Source of the DNA: an uncultured Parabacteroides sp.
Lineage (GTDB): Bacteria; Bacteroidota; Bacteroidia; Bacteroidales; Tannerellaceae
Direction: 5' to 3'
Length of the DNA: 64,000 nucleotides
NCBI GenBank assembly: GCA_900552465.1
Contig: URZO01000012.1
Location: forward strand, 11,986-75,985
The notes beneath the pieces are model-generated. The model was given only the letters and a program-made list of their open reading frames with translations. It ran no database searches and had not been told where the DNA came from. Positions 1 to 9,938 of this stretch are shown piece by piece. The position numbers were made by a program, and so were the translations under genes. Position 1 is the first letter of the stretch. Each line of letters starts with the position of its first letter.

Positions 1-1
1 T

Positions 2-1711
2 ACCTATATTGAAATCGGAGACAAAAACAACGAAGCACTCGGTTTCTTCAAAGATTTCAAACTGACTGTAAACCTGGGAGCAGACTACCGCAACATGAAC
101 CGCCTGGTATACCAGAATCCGGATGAAGGTAATTCGGCTGCCGTAAACGGAACAAGCGAACGCACGAGCGAACGCATGTTAAGCTTCACGTTCAACCAGT
201 TGCTCAACTACAACCGCGCCTTCGGCAAACATAACCTGGATGTCCTGGTCGGGCACGAATACTATTCGTACGACAATCTGTCTGTCTACGCTGCACGCCA
301 GAACTTTCCGTTCTCCGGCATTTACGAACTGGCTAATGGTTCTACGATCACAGACGGGACTTCATACAAAGACACCTACAAGATCGAATCCTTCCTGAGC
401 CGTATCACTTACGACTTCGACGACCGCTTCTACCTGTCGGGCAGCTACCGTACAGACGGTTCTTCCCGTTTCTATACCGACAGTCGTTGGGGTAACTTCT
501 GGTCAGTCGGTGGAGCATGGAGAATTTCACAGGAAGCGTTCATGGAAAACACAAAAGGCTGGTTAAACAACCTGACACTGAAAGCAAGCTACGGTATGCA
601 GGGCAACGACAATATACTCGACCAGGACAGCTATGCCGACTACTACGCATGGCAAGGACTATATGACATGACATACCCGAATGCCAACCTTTCCGGTGCT
701 TTCCTCGTTTCACTTGAGAACAAGGAACTGAAATGGGAAAAGAACAAAAACCTGAACGTCGGTATCGAAGCCAATATGTTCGATTCCAGACTAAGTGTAT
801 CAGCCGAATTTTATGTAAAGAATACATCCGACCTGCTTCTGCTCCGCCCGATGCCGACCGCAACAGGCTTCAACGGTTATTATGACAACATCGGCGATAT
901 GCGTAACACAGGTGTCGACCTGACGTTTAGCGGAGACATCATCCGTAACGATAAATTCACCTGGAGCTCTTCTTTGCTACTCAGTACATTCAAGAACAAA
1001 ATCACGAAACTGAGCGACAATGGTTCGGACCAGATCATTTCAAGTTCCACAATCCTGAAAGTAGGCGAACCCATCAACTCTTTCTATTTGCCGAAAACAG
1101 CCGGCGTAGACCCGGAAACCGGGCTGATGCAATACTGGATACCGGGAAAAGACGAAAATGGCAACGAAGTAATGGAATTGACTACCGACTATAGCAACGC
1201 AACAGCAAACGGACGCCAGATCTGCGGCAGCCGCGTTCCTGACCTGACAGGTAGTTTCAGCAATAGCTTCCGCTACCGTGACTTCGACCTGTCCATCCTG
1301 ACAACCTTCTCTATCGGCGGAAAGATTTACGATACGACCTATGGCACTTTGATGGACATGAGAAACCTGGGATATACATGGAGCGTCGACATGCTGGACA
1401 GATGGCAGAAACCGGGCGACATAACAGATGTTCCCCGCCTGCAGGCAGGACGGAACAGCCAGTTTGACGACAGACTCCTGTTAAACGCATCCTATTTCTC
1501 GCTGAAGAACGTCAACCTCGGTTACAATCTGCCGAAAAAATGGATGAGATCCGCAGGCATGGACAATGTCCGCATATTCGCAACCGGCGACAACCTCTTC
1601 CTGATTTCATCCAAGAAAGGTATGGACCCGCAGTATAACTTTACCGGTACGCAAGATTACCGTTATGCACCGATCAGAACAATTTCTTTAGGTGTCGATA
1701 TTAAATTCTAA
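2..1711 (+). CDS. SusC-like TonB-dependent outer-membrane receptor, C-terminal part
   Basis: Open from the window edge in frame 2, so the N-terminus (signal peptide, carboxypeptidase-like domain, plug) lies outside; 569 residues are visible. The visible part is outer-membrane beta-barrel: alternating aromatic strands, segments such as YRTDGSSRF and WSVGGAWRIS typical of SusC/RagA barrels, and a terminal strand ending RTISLGVDIKF with the C-terminal phenylalanine recognised by the barrel assembly machinery. The SusD gene follows after 14 nt, the standard SusC-SusD order, so the pair would import a glycan or other oligomer across the outer membrane with TonB energy. The substrate cannot be read from this fragment. 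Confidence 0.93.
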   Translation, partial: TYIEIGDKNNEALGFFKDFKLTVNLGADYRNMNRLVYQNPDEGNSAAVNGTSERTSERMLSFTFNQLLNYNRAFGKHNLDVLVGHEYYSYDNLSVYAARQNFPFSGIYELANGSTITDGTSYKDTYKIESFLSRITYDFDDRFYLSGSYRTDGSSRFYTDSRWGNFWSVGGAWRISQEAFMENTKGWLNNLTLKASYGMQGNDNILDQDSYADYYAWQGLYDMTYPNANLSGAFLVSLENKELKWEKNKNLNVGIEANMFDSRLSVSAEFYVKNTSDLLLLRPMPTATGFNGYYDNIGDMRNTGVDLTFSGDIIRNDKFTWSSSLLLSTFKNKITKLSDNGSDQIISSSTILKVGEPINSFYLPKTAGVDPETGLMQYWIPGKDENGNEVMELTTDYSNATANGRQICGSRVPDLTGSFSNSFRYRDFDLSILTTFSIGGKIYDTTYGTLMDMRNLGYTWSVDMLDRWQKPGDITDVPRLQAGRNSQFDDRLLLNASYFSLKNVNLGYNLPKKWMRSAGMDNVRIFATGDNLFLISSKKGMDPQYNFTGTQDYRYAPIRTISLGVDIKF

Positions 1712-1725
1712 AAACAATTACGAAC

Positions 1726-3282
1726 ATGAAAAAGATAGGAATAGCTATATTATCCAGCCTGATGCTGGCCAACATGACCTCCTGTGATCTGGACACAAAT
1801 CCGACCGACAAAGTGAGCAGCGAACAAATGCTCTCGACCGTAGACGGAGAAATGGCTGCCATGAACGGGATCTACCGCGCATGCTACCGTTACGAATGGT
1901 CAGGATATGAGACTGAGAACTTCGGTATCTGCGCCCACAACCTGATGGACGAATTAATGGGAGAAGATTTCATCCAGCACGAGCCGGGTTCATACTGGTT
2001 CGCTTACGATTACTACTACTGGATACGGACGGAAATCAACAACAAGAGCGACCGTCCTTACGGGCTGTGGAACTTCTACTACCAGATGATCAACAACGCC
2101 AACAACATATTGGCTACCATTGATGACGCAGAAGGAGACGACCGACTACGCCTGAATGTAAAAGCACAGGCGCTGACCATGCGTGCTTTCTCTTATTCCC
2201 GCCTGATCTGCTATTACCAGCGGACATACGTCGGACACGAACAAGATCCCGGCGTTCCCCTCTACCTGGAGCCGACAACGAGCCAGACCGAAGGGAAAGG
2301 ACGAGGAACAGTAGAAGATGTCTATACGCAGATCAACAAGGATCTCGACGAAGCCATCCAGCTTTTCAAGGATGCAGACATGAGCCAGGAACACATTTCC
2401 CACATCGACCTGTATGTGGCCTACGGCATCAAATCGCGCGTAGCCCTGGTACAGAACAAATGGGAAGATGCCTTGAGTGCAGCTTCAGCCGCATTGGAAA
2501 AACCGGGATTGACATTGATGGATAACAAGACCTTGACCAGCGGATTCAACAGCACAGCCAACTCCGAATGGATGTGGGGAGCCGAAGTCATCGAATCGCA
2601 GGGAACAGGCTGGGCCTCCTTTTTCAACCTGATGGATGCGACAGCCAGTGGTTATGCCGAAAACGCACGTATGTGCTGTAGCAGCTGGCTGTATGCCATG
2701 ATGGACGACGACGATGTCCGTAAAGCCTGGTTCGTAGCTCCCATGCCTGCGGAAGAGGAAGAAGAGACAGGCCAGAAACTTAGTTATTGCCAAAAGAAAT
2801 ATCAAGTTAAATCCAGTTCTTCCTGGACTGCCGACTACCTGTATATGCGCGGTGCGGAAATGTACCTGAACAAGGCCGAAGCACTTTGCCGCTTAGAACG
2901 TTATGCCGAAGCACGCGCTACATTGAAAGAACTTTGCGAACCTCGTTATTCGCCAAGCAGTTTCGACGCACGCCTGGCAAAAGTATCGGACAGTAAAGAA
3001 CAGACATTAAAATCGTCCGAAAGCATGGATGTCAATACCTTGATGGACGAGATCCTGCTGCAACGCCGTATCGAACTTTGGGGAGAAGGTTTCCGCGTAC
3101 TGGACATCGAACGCCTGAAAGCTCCGATGGTACGTGACTATGCAATGCCGGAAGACAACAACCACAACGAATATGCCATCTTCGATCTGGAAGCAGATTC
3201 CTGGGAACCGATTATGATGTTGCCAATGTCAGAATTTGATGCCAATCCGAACTTGGATCCAAGCACAGACCAGAACCCATAA
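1726..3282 (+). CDS. SusD/RagB-family surface lipoprotein
   Basis: 518 residues. The signal peptide ends in a lipobox (NMTSC, Cys20), so the protein should be a lipoprotein on the cell surface, where SusD proteins cap the SusC barrel and bind substrate. The helical TPR-like family pattern is visible: the N-terminal DLDTNPTDKVSSEQ stretch, the MRAFSYSRLICYYQ segment near residue 155, and the C-terminal ILLQRRIELWGEGFRVLDIERLK segment that matches the usual RRIELWGEG family signature. It closes the operon with the partial SusC upstream. A terminator-like hairpin follows in the convergent gap before the fumarase gene. No hydrolase gene is beside this pair inside the window. Confidence 0.95.
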   Translation: MKKIGIAILSSLMLANMTSCDLDTNPTDKVSSEQMLSTVDGEMAAMNGIYRACYRYEWSGYETENFGICAHNLMDELMGEDFIQHEPGSYWFAYDYYYWIRTEINNKSDRPYGLWNFYYQMINNANNILATIDDAEGDDRLRLNVKAQALTMRAFSYSRLICYYQRTYVGHEQDPGVPLYLEPTTSQTEGKGRGTVEDVYTQINKDLDEAIQLFKDADMSQEHISHIDLYVAYGIKSRVALVQNKWEDALSAASAALEKPGLTLMDNKTLTSGFNSTANSEWMWGAEVIESQGTGWASFFNLMDATASGYAENARMCCSSWLYAMMDDDDVRKAWFVAPMPAEEEEETGQKLSYCQKKYQVKSSSSWTADYLYMRGAEMYLNKAEALCRLERYAEARATLKELCEPRYSPSSFDARLAKVSDSKEQTLKSSESMDVNTLMDEILLQRRIELWGEGFRVLDIERLKAPMVRDYAMPEDNNHNEYAIFDLEADSWEPIMMLPMSEFDANPNLDPSTDQNP

Positions 3283-3316
3283 CAACATTTATGACATCGG
3301 AAGACACACTCCGGTG

Positions 3317-3362
3317 AAAAAAGAGGCGACATCCGGTGTGATACCAGGTGCCGCCTTCTTTA
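3317..3362. terminator. Hairpin terminator between convergent genes
   Basis: An A-rich arm with GAGGCG (about 3317-3328) is complementary to CGCCTTCTTT (3352-3361), with extra CA/TG pairing towards the loop. It sits between the convergent stops of the SusD gene (3282) and the fumarase gene (3385). The A run on one side and the T run on the other would suit termination on both strands. Confidence 0.6.
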
Positions 3363-3384
3363 TAATACAATATAGACAAAAGTC

Positions 3385-5025
3385 TTACTTACCGCAAGTG
3401 CAACGCGGCTTAATCTGTTTGAAGAAATCATTGCCCTTGTTATCAACCAGGATAAACGCAGGGAAGTCTTCCACTTCGATCTTCCAGATAGCTTCCATAC
3501 CCAATTCAGGATATTCCACACATTCGATGCTCTTGATATTATTCTGTGCCAGGATAGCAGCCGGACCACCGATACTTCCTAAATAGAAACCGCCATATTT
3601 CTGGCAAGCATCCGTCACCTGCTGGCTGCGGTTGCCTTTTGCCAACATGACCATGCTACCGCCATGACTCTGGAACAGACCGACGTACGAGTCCATACGG
3701 CCGGCAGTCGTCGGGCCCATAGAGCCACAAGCCATACCAGCCGGAGTCTTAGCCGGACCAGCGTAATAGATAGGATGATCTTTGATATACTGAGGCAGGT
3801 CTTCACCGCGGTCCAAACGTTCTTTCAGTTTAGCGTGAGCGATGTCACGGCCTACGATAATCGTACCGTTCAACGACAGACGGGTTGCAACCGGATATTT
3901 ATCCAATTCTTTCAGGATATCAGCCATCGGCTGGTTCAGGTTGATCTTAACAGCATCGCCTTCACCTGCCTGACGCAATTCTTCAGGGATCAGTTCGCCG
4001 GGATGGCTGTCTAACTTTTCAATCCAGATACCGTCTTTATTGATCTTACATTTCACGTTGCGGTCTGCCGAGCAGCTTACACCCAGACCAACCGGACAGG
4101 AAGCGCCGTGGCGGGGCAGGCGGACGATACGGATATCGTGTGCCAGATACTTACCACCGAACTGTGCACCCAAACCGATCTTGTGAACTTCAGCTAAAAC
4201 TTCTTTTTCCAGTTCAATATCACGGAAAGCGCGGCCATATTCATTACCCGTCGTAGGCAAGCTGTCGTAATAATGAGTAGAAGCTAACTTCACCGTCAGC
4301 AAGTTCTTCTCGGCAGAAGTACCGCCGATAACCACTGCGATATGATAAGGAGGACATGCAGCCGTACCCAATGTCTTGATCTTTTCGATGATGAACGGAA
4401 CCAAAGTGCCCGGATTCAGAATCGCTTTTGTTTCCTGATACAGATATGTCTTGTTGGCAGAACCGCCGCCTTTCGTTACGCACAAGAAATTATATTCCAT
4501 GCCTTCGGTAGCTTCGATGTCGATCTGGGCCGGCAGGTTACACTTTGTGTTTACCTCGTCGTACATATTCAGCGGAGCATTCTGCGAGTAGCGCAGGTTT
4601 TCTTCCGTATATGTCTTATAAACACCCAAAGACAATGCTTCTTCGTCGCAGTAGCCGGTCCACACCTGTTGTCCCTTCTCGCCGTGGATAATAGCCGTAC
4701 CGGTATCCTGGCAGAAAGGCAGAACGCCTTTGGCAGAAACTTCAGCATTGCGCAGGAAAGTCAACGCTACATATTTATCGTTATCACTTGCTTCCGGGTC
4801 GCTCAGAATCTTAGCTACCTGTTCGTTGTGCGAACGGCGAAGCATAAAAGAGACATCACGGAAAGCAGCGTTAGCCATTGCCGTAAGACCTTCTTTTGCT
4901 ACTTTCAGGATCGGTGTTCCTTCAAACTCGGAAACCGAAACATAATCTTTTGTAAGCAGATAATACTCTGTTGTATCCGGGCCCAATGGGAATGGAGCCT
5001 GATACTTAAAAGGAGTTGTTGCCAT
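3385..5025 (-). CDS. fumA: Class I (iron-sulfur) fumarate hydratase
   Basis: 546 residues, the usual length of single-chain class I fumarases (FumA/FumB type), with the alpha and beta halves fused. It hydrates fumarate to L-malate reversibly in the cytoplasm; in Bacteroidota this enzyme serves the reductive branch from malate to fumarate and succinate. The three cluster cysteines are present in family contexts: Cys105 (LPFCQDTG), Cys224 (TAACPPYH) and Cys310 (GASCPVGL). The C-terminal half holds the beta-domain pattern PIYYAGPAKTPAG and GPTTAGRMD. The gene stands alone, with its own putative promoter and facing a terminator. The name could equally be fumB or fum. Confidence 0.95.
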   Translation of the reverse strand: MATTPFKYQAPFPLGPDTTEYYLLTKDYVSVSEFEGTPILKVAKEGLTAMANAAFRDVSFMLRRSHNEQVAKILSDPEASDNDKYVALTFLRNAEVSAKGVLPFCQDTGTAIIHGEKGQQVWTGYCDEEALSLGVYKTYTEENLRYSQNAPLNMYDEVNTKCNLPAQIDIEATEGMEYNFLCVTKGGGSANKTYLYQETKAILNPGTLVPFIIEKIKTLGTAACPPYHIAVVIGGTSAEKNLLTVKLASTHYYDSLPTTGNEYGRAFRDIELEKEVLAEVHKIGLGAQFGGKYLAHDIRIVRLPRHGASCPVGLGVSCSADRNVKCKINKDGIWIEKLDSHPGELIPEELRQAGEGDAVKINLNQPMADILKELDKYPVATRLSLNGTIIVGRDIAHAKLKERLDRGEDLPQYIKDHPIYYAGPAKTPAGMACGSMGPTTAGRMDSYVGLFQSHGGSMVMLAKGNRSQQVTDACQKYGGFYLGSIGGPAAILAQNNIKSIECVEYPELGMEAIWKIEVEDFPAFILVDNKGNDFFKQIKPRCTCGK

Positions 5026-5083
5026 AGCGTTTGTATTTTAATTTATAATATTGGTTTTAGAATCGTATCCTTGAACGGACTGA

Positions 5084-5091
5084 CAAACTTA
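5084..5091 (-). promoter_or_regulatory. Putative -7 box of the fumarase promoter
   Basis: On the minus strand this reads TAAGTTTG, matching the Bacteroidota TAnnTTTG box, 58 nt upstream of the fumarase ATG. No clear TTTG -33 box was seen at the usual distance. Confidence 0.4.
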
Positions 5092-5130
5092 AATAAAAAT
5101 CACGAGATTCGGCAGTTGTTTACCTTTATA

Positions 5131-5149
5131 AAATCGGCATATCCGATTT
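5131..5149 (-). terminator. Hairpin downstream of porU
   Basis: Perfect arms AAATCGG and CCGATTT with a 5-nt loop, 20 nt past the porU stop. On the minus strand it is followed by TTTTATAAA, so it probably ends the rex-FAH-porU transcript before the fumarase promoter. Confidence 0.5.
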
Positions 5150-5168
5150 ATTTTAAAAATTAAAAGAT

Positions 5169-8100
5169 TTACTCTCCTAATATAATCAACTTCTTCGCAG
5201 TCGTAGCCTCTTTGGAGTTATTGGTGCTGATAGCCGCCCGGTAGATATAGACGCCGGGGCGCAAACGTGCACCGGCTCCGTCGGTCAGGTCCCAAGTGAC
5301 TGAATAGGCGTTGAAGAGGTCGGACGTACCGCTTTCTTCATGTTTCCAATAGAGACGGCCTGCCAGGTCATAGATCATGATGCCAACACGCATCCGGCTT
5401 TCCGGACGGTTATGTGTGATATGGAAGGTCACTTGCCCGCGTGCGGGACTTGGGGTTGCTACGACATCGACCAGATTGGGTTTCAGGCCTTCAACGACTT
5501 CGAAGGTAAAGTTTACCGTTTGGGCGTTATTCATCACATCCCAGATTTTAAACTCTCCGGTATGTATTCCCGGTTTAAGGGCCGGAATGCTGAAACCGAC
5601 AAAGCCTTCTCCCGCCACCGTCGTCGAGTTTTCATAATAACTGTTCAAAACGTATGTCGTAATAGGGTTTCCGTCGATCACCAATGTAATGTCATGCCCG
5701 ACACTACTTTCTGTTATGTTGATACCAGTCTCATCCCATACCTTTGCATAAAAATAGGGGGAGCTATTCACTTGTCCGCCATCGACAAAGGTCGAATCAT
5801 TGAGAAATAACGCTCTTATCTCCGGTGGATTCTTATCGTCCTCAGGATTATCGGAAGTACCTCTGACCGCATAATCCATAAAAGCACCCTGCGCCTCATT
5901 ACCGGTTGTTTCATCCAAAGCATACAAGCTCATTTTACCAAAGTTCTCAGTAGAATAAGAGATATCTTTAGGCACAACAAACGAGAACTCGAACTCCCCG
6001 TTGTTTACCACCCCATTTCCTTTATAGATCACATTCAGGTAGTCATTATAAGTAACCTTTCTGACGACTGTTTCACTCCCCGACTGAACCGTATTATTCC
6101 CCAAAGTCGTTACCGATGTACGATTATCAAAGACCGTTGCATACATAGTTCCATTAAAATCCGATTGCGGAGTTCCAACCGAATAGACCTTTCCTTTTAC
6201 AACAACCTTATCCAAAGCCCTTAGAGTGATTGTTCCTTCCGAAACATCCTTTCCATTAACCGTGCTTACCGCCATTTGATATTTAGGATATGCAAGACGC
6301 AAAGCCGGGTCGCCGATCAAGCTGAAACCGAGCTTACGGGAAGAGGAACCCAATGCATTTTTCGTATCTTTCAAAACGCCGCCCAATGTCTCCGAGGTTC
6401 CCCGATTTTCGAATAAAGAACGAATCAACTGCGTATTAATATCATTATTCGATCCTGTATAGGCTACGCGCGTCGTGGTAAACAATGCGATACCTCCGCT
6501 TTTTTTATTCAAAAAAACCGACTCTCCTGCAGAAGTAGCAGAAGCATCGAACGGACAAAAATCACAAGTAGCCGTTATCCAGATCGGCAAGCTGGAGTAG
6601 TCCGCCTGCATAATATCATTCTGGGTAATAACTTTCTCATCGCTAAGAGCAGTCGTACCTCCATGACCAGTATAGTTGAGAAGGTATAAGCCGTCCTTTA
6701 ACTTCTTCTGTATCGCCGTGTTTACATCCGGATAGGATGCTTGTCCTCCGGAAGAACTCTTTTTATAAGCATCAAAAAACACTTTGGAGACGACATAGGA
6801 CGGATTCGTGTCCTCTATCATATCGGCAATTTTATTTGCATCGTTCTGATGACGGACATCAAAAGAATCAGCATTACTACCGTCATCTGCAATAAAGCAA
6901 ACATTATTCTTCCAGGAACCTGCCCCGTCATTATCCATATAAGAAATAACTTTATCGACCGCAATTGTGGCCTCGGATACGGTACGGACAGGGAAACGCC
7001 CGACTCCTATACTCATTTTTTTAGAACTAAGATTAGCTAAATTGTCGGATGTATCCGGCTTATTTGCATCTTCCAGAAATGCAAAATAATCATCCACTAC
7101 ATACGAATAAGAATTCAACGAGTTGACAGTCTGATACGTCAGCAACATATTACTCATATCAACCGATTTCCAGGCGGAAGTAAGCTGTCGATTATCATAC
7201 GAACCGTCCCCGAAGAGCAGAAGATATTTGGGAGCGTCGGCTTCCGAAGTCCGGCGGTCGTAGAACATCTTCATAAAACGACGATAGGCGGTTGCATCGG
7301 GCGTACCGCTGGAAAACTCGTTATAGATCGTTTCCGGAGTTACGACCTGGACTGTCAGGTTGTCTTTTGTCCGGTGCGCTTCAGCCAGACGCTCTGCTTG
7401 GGCGGTTAACCCGGGCTGGGCTATTATAATCATGTCTTGTTGCGTCAAAGCATGAAGATTCTGATTCTTCACTTCGCCAACCGTTACGGGCGCTTTTATC
7501 TGGGAAGGCTTTACCGCTACAAACTCACGCAATTCGGCAGAGGCGGGAATAGAGAAAGACAAGTCCGTCCCGTTCAAGGTCGTTTCCATCTGCTGCGGAT
7601 TGATGCCGTCGGTAACATCAAACACCAATGTGCTTGCATCTGCGCCCTGAATAATGAAACGAGAGGCGTTCCCTCTTGCAGCAAGACTGCGGAAGAATGT
7701 ATAGGCGTCATACGCTTTCAATTGCCGCTGCATCTGAAGACGGAAAAAGTTCAGGCGCACGTTCTTATGCCCGGTTGTATTATATTGAATGTCTATGCTT
7801 ACCTTTTCGTTTTTATCAGCCATCCAGTTTACCGTCTCGTAGACTTCTGTCGCTACGACATATTCATCGGATGTTCTATAAAAGGTTCCTGAAATCAGCT
7901 GGTTGTTATCGACACTCATCGTAACGCCTCCCGTATTGCCGCTCGCACGTGCAATAAACGAAAGAGTGGCTTTCCCTGCATCGTTCGTAATGCCGGGAAT
8001 CGTGACCGTGTAAGAGCGGGACAAGGTAGACTCGAACGAGTCGCCATACAACTCACGGCCCGAATTATTGACAGACACCACGTCGTCGTCCTTCACCATA

Positions 8101-8603
8101 TAGTCGTCGAAGGTCGTCACCTGCAATGTCGCCCCGTCGGCAGAAGCGGCCTTTTCCATCGTCCGCCCAGCAGTCTCCTTTTCGGTCACGAAATAATACC
8201 CGTAGTTTGAATAAGGGTTATTGGTATGTTCAAATCTATATTTCGTTTCCCTGTTCTCCGTATATGAAGCATACTCCCATTTCCGCGGTCCTTTCCCATA
8301 GAACAGGAGATAATCCGCATTCTTCCACACCGCCACTTCCGGCAGGTCATCCACATAAGTCTTAGAGAAATCTTCATTGAGCGGCCAACCGCCATACCCA
8401 TAGACAGCAACCTTGTCGAGGTTCGAAAAGCCCATCTTCTTCAAGTCGGCCAGCGTCAGCTTGTAGATACCATCTTCTGCCACTTGTATCTTCACCCATT
8501 TACCGGAGCTAAGCACCGATTGGGAAGCATAACGGCTACCGTCCGCCCAGGCAGAAGCCAGCAGACCGAATACAAGCAGCAGGGTATATAAGATTCTCTT
8601 CAT
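5169..8603 (-). CDS. porU: Type IX secretion system sortase PorU (C25 gingipain-like)
   Basis: 1144 residues with an N-terminal signal peptide (to about Ala20). PorU sits in the T9SS attachment complex on the outer surface; it removes the C-terminal signal of cargo proteins and joins them to the anionic lipopolysaccharide anchor. The central C25 peptidase domain shows the catalytic dyad: His647 in NYTGHGG and Cys680 in ITATCDFCPFD. The last ~90 residues form a beta-sandwich like a T9SS C-terminal domain (ATPSPARGQVTFHI, then MIYDLAGRLYW, ending AKKLIILGE). Length and dyad positions agree with the family. It is the third gene of an operon after rex and a FAH-family gene. Likely cargo proteins are encoded elsewhere in this window. 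Confidence 0.93.
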   Translation of the reverse strand: MKRILYTLLLVFGLLASAWADGSRYASQSVLSSGKWVKIQVAEDGIYKLTLADLKKMGFSNLDKVAVYGYGGWPLNEDFSKTYVDDLPEVAVWKNADYLLFYGKGPRKWEYASYTENRETKYRFEHTNNPYSNYGYYFVTEKETAGRTMEKAASADGATLQVTTFDDYMVKDDDVVSVNNSGRELYGDSFESTLSRSYTVTIPGITNDAGKATLSFIARASGNTGGVTMSVDNNQLISGTFYRTSDEYVVATEVYETVNWMADKNEKVSIDIQYNTTGHKNVRLNFFRLQMQRQLKAYDAYTFFRSLAARGNASRFIIQGADASTLVFDVTDGINPQQMETTLNGTDLSFSIPASAELREFVAVKPSQIKAPVTVGEVKNQNLHALTQQDMIIIAQPGLTAQAERLAEAHRTKDNLTVQVVTPETIYNEFSSGTPDATAYRRFMKMFYDRRTSEADAPKYLLLFGDGSYDNRQLTSAWKSVDMSNMLLTYQTVNSLNSYSYVVDDYFAFLEDANKPDTSDNLANLSSKKMSIGVGRFPVRTVSEATIAVDKVISYMDNDGAGSWKNNVCFIADDGSNADSFDVRHQNDANKIADMIEDTNPSYVVSKVFFDAYKKSSSGGQASYPDVNTAIQKKLKDGLYLLNYTGHGGTTALSDEKVITQNDIMQADYSSLPIWITATCDFCPFDASATSAGESVFLNKKSGGIALFTTTRVAYTGSNNDINTQLIRSLFENRGTSETLGGVLKDTKNALGSSSRKLGFSLIGDPALRLAYPKYQMAVSTVNGKDVSEGTITLRALDKVVVKGKVYSVGTPQSDFNGTMYATVFDNRTSVTTLGNNTVQSGSETVVRKVTYNDYLNVIYKGNGVVNNGEFEFSFVVPKDISYSTENFGKMSLYALDETTGNEAQGAFMDYAVRGTSDNPEDDKNPPEIRALFLNDSTFVDGGQVNSSPYFYAKVWDETGINITESSVGHDITLVIDGNPITTYVLNSYYENSTTVAGEGFVGFSIPALKPGIHTGEFKIWDVMNNAQTVNFTFEVVEGLKPNLVDVVATPSPARGQVTFHITHNRPESRMRVGIMIYDLAGRLYWKHEESGTSDLFNAYSVTWDLTDGAGARLRPGVYIYRAAISTNNSKEATTAKKLIILGE

Positions 8604-8619
8604 ATGTTCTTTTTCCGTG

Positions 8620-9234
8620 TTATCTCACAAAGAAATCCAGCAGCTTCTGCTCGCCGATATATCCCTGCAAGTGGTCGTCTATCTTGACCGGCCCCACGCC
8701 TACCGGGGTTCCGGTGTAGATCAGGTCGCCTATCTTCAGCGTAAAGAAACGGCTGACATACGCGATGATCTTGTCGACCGGGAAAAGCATATCTTGTGTG
8801 TTCCCCGCCTGTACGGTCGTCCCGTTAATATCCAGGTGGAAAGGGATGCGGTTTATATCGCCCACACGCTCCACGGGAATAAACGTCCCGAGAGCAGCCG
8901 AATTATCGAACGCTTTACTGATCTCCCAGGGCAGGCCTTGCGCACGCAATTTGCTTTGCAGGTCGCGGGCTGTAAAGTCGATCCCTACCGTCACCTCGTT
9001 GTAATAACGGTGGGCGAAACGTTCGGCAATGTTTTTTCCCAGCCGGTCTATCTTTACGACAATCTCCGTCTCATAGTGTATCTCCGAAGAGAAATCGGGT
9101 ATAAAGAACGGCTTGCCGTCCTTCAGCAACGAAGAGTCGGACTTCATAAAGATAGTAGGCTCCGATAATTCTAACGAATGATGCAGCTCTTTATTGTGGG
9201 CGGCATAATTCATTCCTACGGCTATTATTTTCAT
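8620..9234 (-). CDS. Fumarylacetoacetate hydrolase (FAH) family protein
   Basis: 204 residues, the length of short FAH-fold enzymes such as acylpyruvase/oxaloacetate decarboxylase (FAHD1/YcgM type). The metal-binding pattern is visible: HYETEIVVKI (E-x-E), VGIDFTARD (D) and the SKAFD lysine, plus GTPVGVGPVK near the C-terminus. By family it acts on small 2-oxo or 1,3-dicarbonyl acids in the cytoplasm with Mg2+ or Mn2+; the exact substrate is not readable. It lies 4 nt after rex and 16 nt before porU, so the three are co-transcribed. The link to T9SS is probably just operon sharing. Confidence 0.88.
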   Translation of the reverse strand: MKIIAVGMNYAAHNKELHHSLELSEPTIFMKSDSSLLKDGKPFFIPDFSSEIHYETEIVVKIDRLGKNIAERFAHRYYNEVTVGIDFTARDLQSKLRAQGLPWEISKAFDNSAALGTFIPVERVGDINRIPFHLDINGTTVQAGNTQDMLFPVDKIIAYVSRFFTLKIGDLIYTGTPVGVGPVKIDDHLQGYIGEQKLLDFFVR

Positions 9235-9238
9235 TATG

Positions 9239-9889
9239 TCAGTGATTGATTGAATTCAAGCGATTGAACATGACGGCAAGGTGGGCGTACATGGAGGTGT
9301 TCTGCACCACGATATCCTCCGGAACGCGTATCCGGAAAGGGGTAAAGTTCCAGAGCGCCTTAATGCCTCCGGTGATGATATGGTCGGTCACTTCCTGCGC
9401 CTTATCCACCGGGACGGTGATCACACCGATTGTCGCTCCGAACTCCTTCTGCTTGGCCGGGAAATCGTCCAGATGATAAACCGGGATACCGTTGATCTGC
9501 GTTCCGGCAAGCTCCCGGCGCACATCAAAGCCGGCGACAATCTCCAACCCATACTGTTTCAGACCGGAATCCTGCAACAAGGCTGCACCCAGACTACCGA
9601 CACCAAACAGGAATGCCTTATGCTGTGCCGTGAACCCTAAGAAATCTTCCAACACGTCCACCAGCGTACATATCTCATATCCCACACGTGTCTTCCCCGA
9701 AATATTCACAAAAGAGAGGTCTTTCGCCACCTGGCTGGGGTCCACATTTATCTCTTTGGCAATCTGCGTAGATGATACAAAAGTCTCCCCTCTCCCCTTC
9801 ATCAACTTCAAGAAGGCAAGATACCAAGGCAGCCTCCTGAGCGTCGGCTCCGGTACTTTCCAAAGTTGTTTCATTTCATCGTTAGCCAT
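9239..9889 (-). CDS. rex: Redox-sensing transcriptional repressor Rex
   Basis: 216 residues, standard for Rex. The N-terminal winged helix covers about residues 10-85 (PEPTLRRLPWYL, then VSSTQIAKEINVDPSQVAKDLS as the recognition region). A Rossmann domain follows, with GVGSLGAALL as the dinucleotide-binding loop and a C-terminal swapped helix. Rex senses the NADH/NAD+ ratio and releases operators when NADH is high, typically derepressing fermentation and electron-transfer genes. It is the first gene of an operon with a FAH-family gene and porU. The nearby fumarase and pta-ackA genes are plausible members of a Rex regulon, but I did not identify a Rex operator. Confidence 0.95.
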   Translation of the reverse strand: MANDEMKQLWKVPEPTLRRLPWYLAFLKLMKGRGETFVSSTQIAKEINVDPSQVAKDLSFVNISGKTRVGYEICTLVDVLEDFLGFTAQHKAFLFGVGSLGAALLQDSGLKQYGLEIVAGFDVRRELAGTQINGIPVYHLDDFPAKQKEFGATIGVITVPVDKAQEVTDHIITGGIKALWNFTPFRIRVPEDIVVQNTSMYAHLAVMFNRLNSINH

Positions 9890-9915
9890 TCGTCCATACG
9901 TATTGATGTAGCCTA

Positions 9916-9923
9916 CAAAAGTA
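9916..9923 (-). promoter_or_regulatory. Putative -7 box for the rex-FAH-porU operon
   Basis: Minus strand TACTTTTG (TAnnTTTG), 27 nt upstream of the rex ATG, which implies a short leader. No convincing -33 element was found. Confidence 0.5.
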
Positions 9924-9938
9924 CAATTTTTTTTCTTA

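Noticed and set aside
4342..5163. 273-residue plus-strand frame
   Set aside because: Antisense to the fumarase gene and its promoter; no protein family features.
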